Of a DNA stretch of 23,360 nucleotides, positions 22,692 through 23,360 are shown piece by piece. How positions within the stretch are numbered: the stretch's first letter is position 1; each line of letters begins with the position of its first letter. The translations under genes were made by a program, and so were the position numbers. This DNA comes from Verrucomicrobiota bacterium (GTDB taxonomy: Bacteria > Verrucomicrobiota > Verrucomicrobiia > Opitutales > Opitutaceae): contig JAEZDN010000147.1 of assembly GCA_023433275.1 (NCBI GenBank), forward strand, positions 1 through 23,360, in the 5' to 3' direction. The notes beneath the pieces were generated by a model. The model ran no database searches, was not told the origin of the DNA, and saw nothing but the letters and a program-made list of their open reading frames with translations.

Positions 22692-23285
22692 TCATGCGGG
22701 CGTCTCCAGGAAGTTCTTGAGCAATTGGGCGCCGGCGGCGCCGGAGCGCTCGGGGTGGAATTGGACGCCGGAAAAATTGTTGCGCTGCACGACCGCGGCG
22801 AAGGGGGTGCCGTGGTCGCAGCTGGCGACGGTGAAGGCGTTGACCGGGCCGGCGAAGCTGTGGACGAAATAGAAGCGCGTGGCAGAGCTGAAACCCTTCA
22901 GCAACGGCACATCGGGGCGGAGCGTGAGGTTGTTCCAGCCCATGTGCGGCACGGTGATGCCGGGCGATTCGGGGAGGAGCGCCACGCGTCCGGGGATGAG
23001 GCCGAGGGAAGGGGTGTTGCCCTCCTCGGATTCCTCGAAGAGGAGCTGCATGCCGAGGCAGATGCCGAGCACGGGTTGCTTCAGGCCGCGCACGCATTCA
23101 ACCAGGCCCTTGGCGTGGAGGCGCTTCATGCCTTCCTGGGCGGAGCCAACGCCGGGCAGGATGACGCGGTCCGCGCCGCGGATGATGGCGGGATCGGCGG
23201 TGAGTTCACTTTGGACGCCGAGCCGCTCGAGCGCGAAGCGCACCGAGGCGATGTTGGCGCCGCCGCTGTCAACGATGGCTAGCAT
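22692..23285 (-). CDS. hisH: Imidazole glycerol phosphate synthase, glutaminase subunit HisH
   Basis: Encodes 197 residues. It is a class I glutamine amidotransferase that releases ammonia for HisF. The triad is present: C76 in PVLGICLGMQLLFEESEEG, H177 and E179 in VQFHPERSG. Further family segments are IVDSGGANIASVRFALERLG, RVILPGVGSAQEGM (oxyanion-loop PGVG) and VPHMGWNNL. The start ATG at 23285 is preceded by GGAGAAT-like purine-rich sequence and, 24 bases upstream, by another REP unit. It is the first visible gene of hisH-hisA-hisF-hisIE; hisG, hisD, hisC and hisB are not in the window. Confidence 0.97.
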   Translation of the reverse strand: MLAIVDSGGANIASVRFALERLGVQSELTADPAIIRGADRVILPGVGSAQEGMKRLHAKGLVECVRGLKQPVLGICLGMQLLFEESEEGNTPSLGLIPGRVALLPESPGITVPHMGWNNLTLRPDVPLLKGFSSATRFYFVHSFAGPVNAFTVASCDHGTPFAAVVQRNNFSGVQFHPERSGAAGAQLLKNFLETPA

Positions 23286-23308
23286 GGGGGGAAGGAGAAT
23301 AGGTTCTG

Positions 23309-23360
23309 GTAGGGGCGCAGACTTGCTGCGTCCCGAGGCATGCGCCGCGAGCGAGCGGAG
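23309..23360. repeat. REP unit, family B, cut by window end
   Basis: GTAGGGGCGCAGACTTGCTG followed by CGTCCC. The sequence that follows (GAGGCATGCGCCGCGAG) also matches the spacer of the pair at 20038-20114 (GAGGTATGCGCCGCGAG), so a full pair of the same subtype probably continues beyond the window. Confidence 0.75.

Overview
The window is GC-rich chromosomal DNA with no phage, plasmid, CRISPR, tRNA or rRNA signal. It most likely comes from a Gram-negative member of the Verrucomicrobiota, probably Opitutaceae. This assignment is an inference from gene content and base composition, not a search result. The main clues are a TamB-type envelope protein, a periplasmic TonB-domain protein, many exported enzymes, a SWIM-SNF2 helicase, and dense verrucomicrobial-style intergenic repeats.

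Layout. Positions 1-3531 (minus) hold a TamB-like envelope assembly protein whose C-terminus is cut by the window edge. Next come an exported DUF4380-like protein (3669-4565, minus) and an AmpG/PAT-like MFS transporter (4646-5953, minus). A chitin-deacetylase-like exported CE4 protein (6325-7407, plus) and an exported nucleoside hydrolase (7728-8657, minus) follow. A 1123-residue SWIM/SNF2 helicase (8974-12345, minus) and glycyl-tRNA synthetase (12741-14270, minus) occupy the centre. Three plus-strand genes come next: a TonB-C protein with two related domains (14547-15275), an unrecognised 154-residue protein (15552-16016) and a YceI-like protein (16204-16758). An exported M16 peptidase (16983-19841, minus) follows. 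The right end is a histidine biosynthesis cluster on the minus strand, transcribed hisH - hisA - hisF - hisIE (23285 down to 20143).

How the genes work together. The his genes form one pathway unit. HisIE opens the PRPP-adenine adduct, HisA isomerises ProFAR, and HisH/HisF form imidazole-glycerol-phosphate synthase. The remaining genes are mostly single units, and many products are exported and act in or across the envelope.

The most unusual content is the repeat landscape. Almost every intergenic spacer carries one or more short paired palindromes that look like REPINs (paired REP sequences). They fall into three families, bounded by GTAG-type or GGAG-type tetranucleotides. One supplies the stop codon of hisA. 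The hisF-hisIE spacer holds two composite inverted 'AACCACGAATG' repeats. The most distinctive element is a 21-bp palindrome (arms AATGTTCGT and ACGAACATT around a central AAT/ATT). It occurs twice, in frame, inside the helicase between motifs I and Ia, and once between hisH and hisA. I did not find a convincing new defence or mobile system. The 21-bp palindrome is the best candidate for something undescribed.
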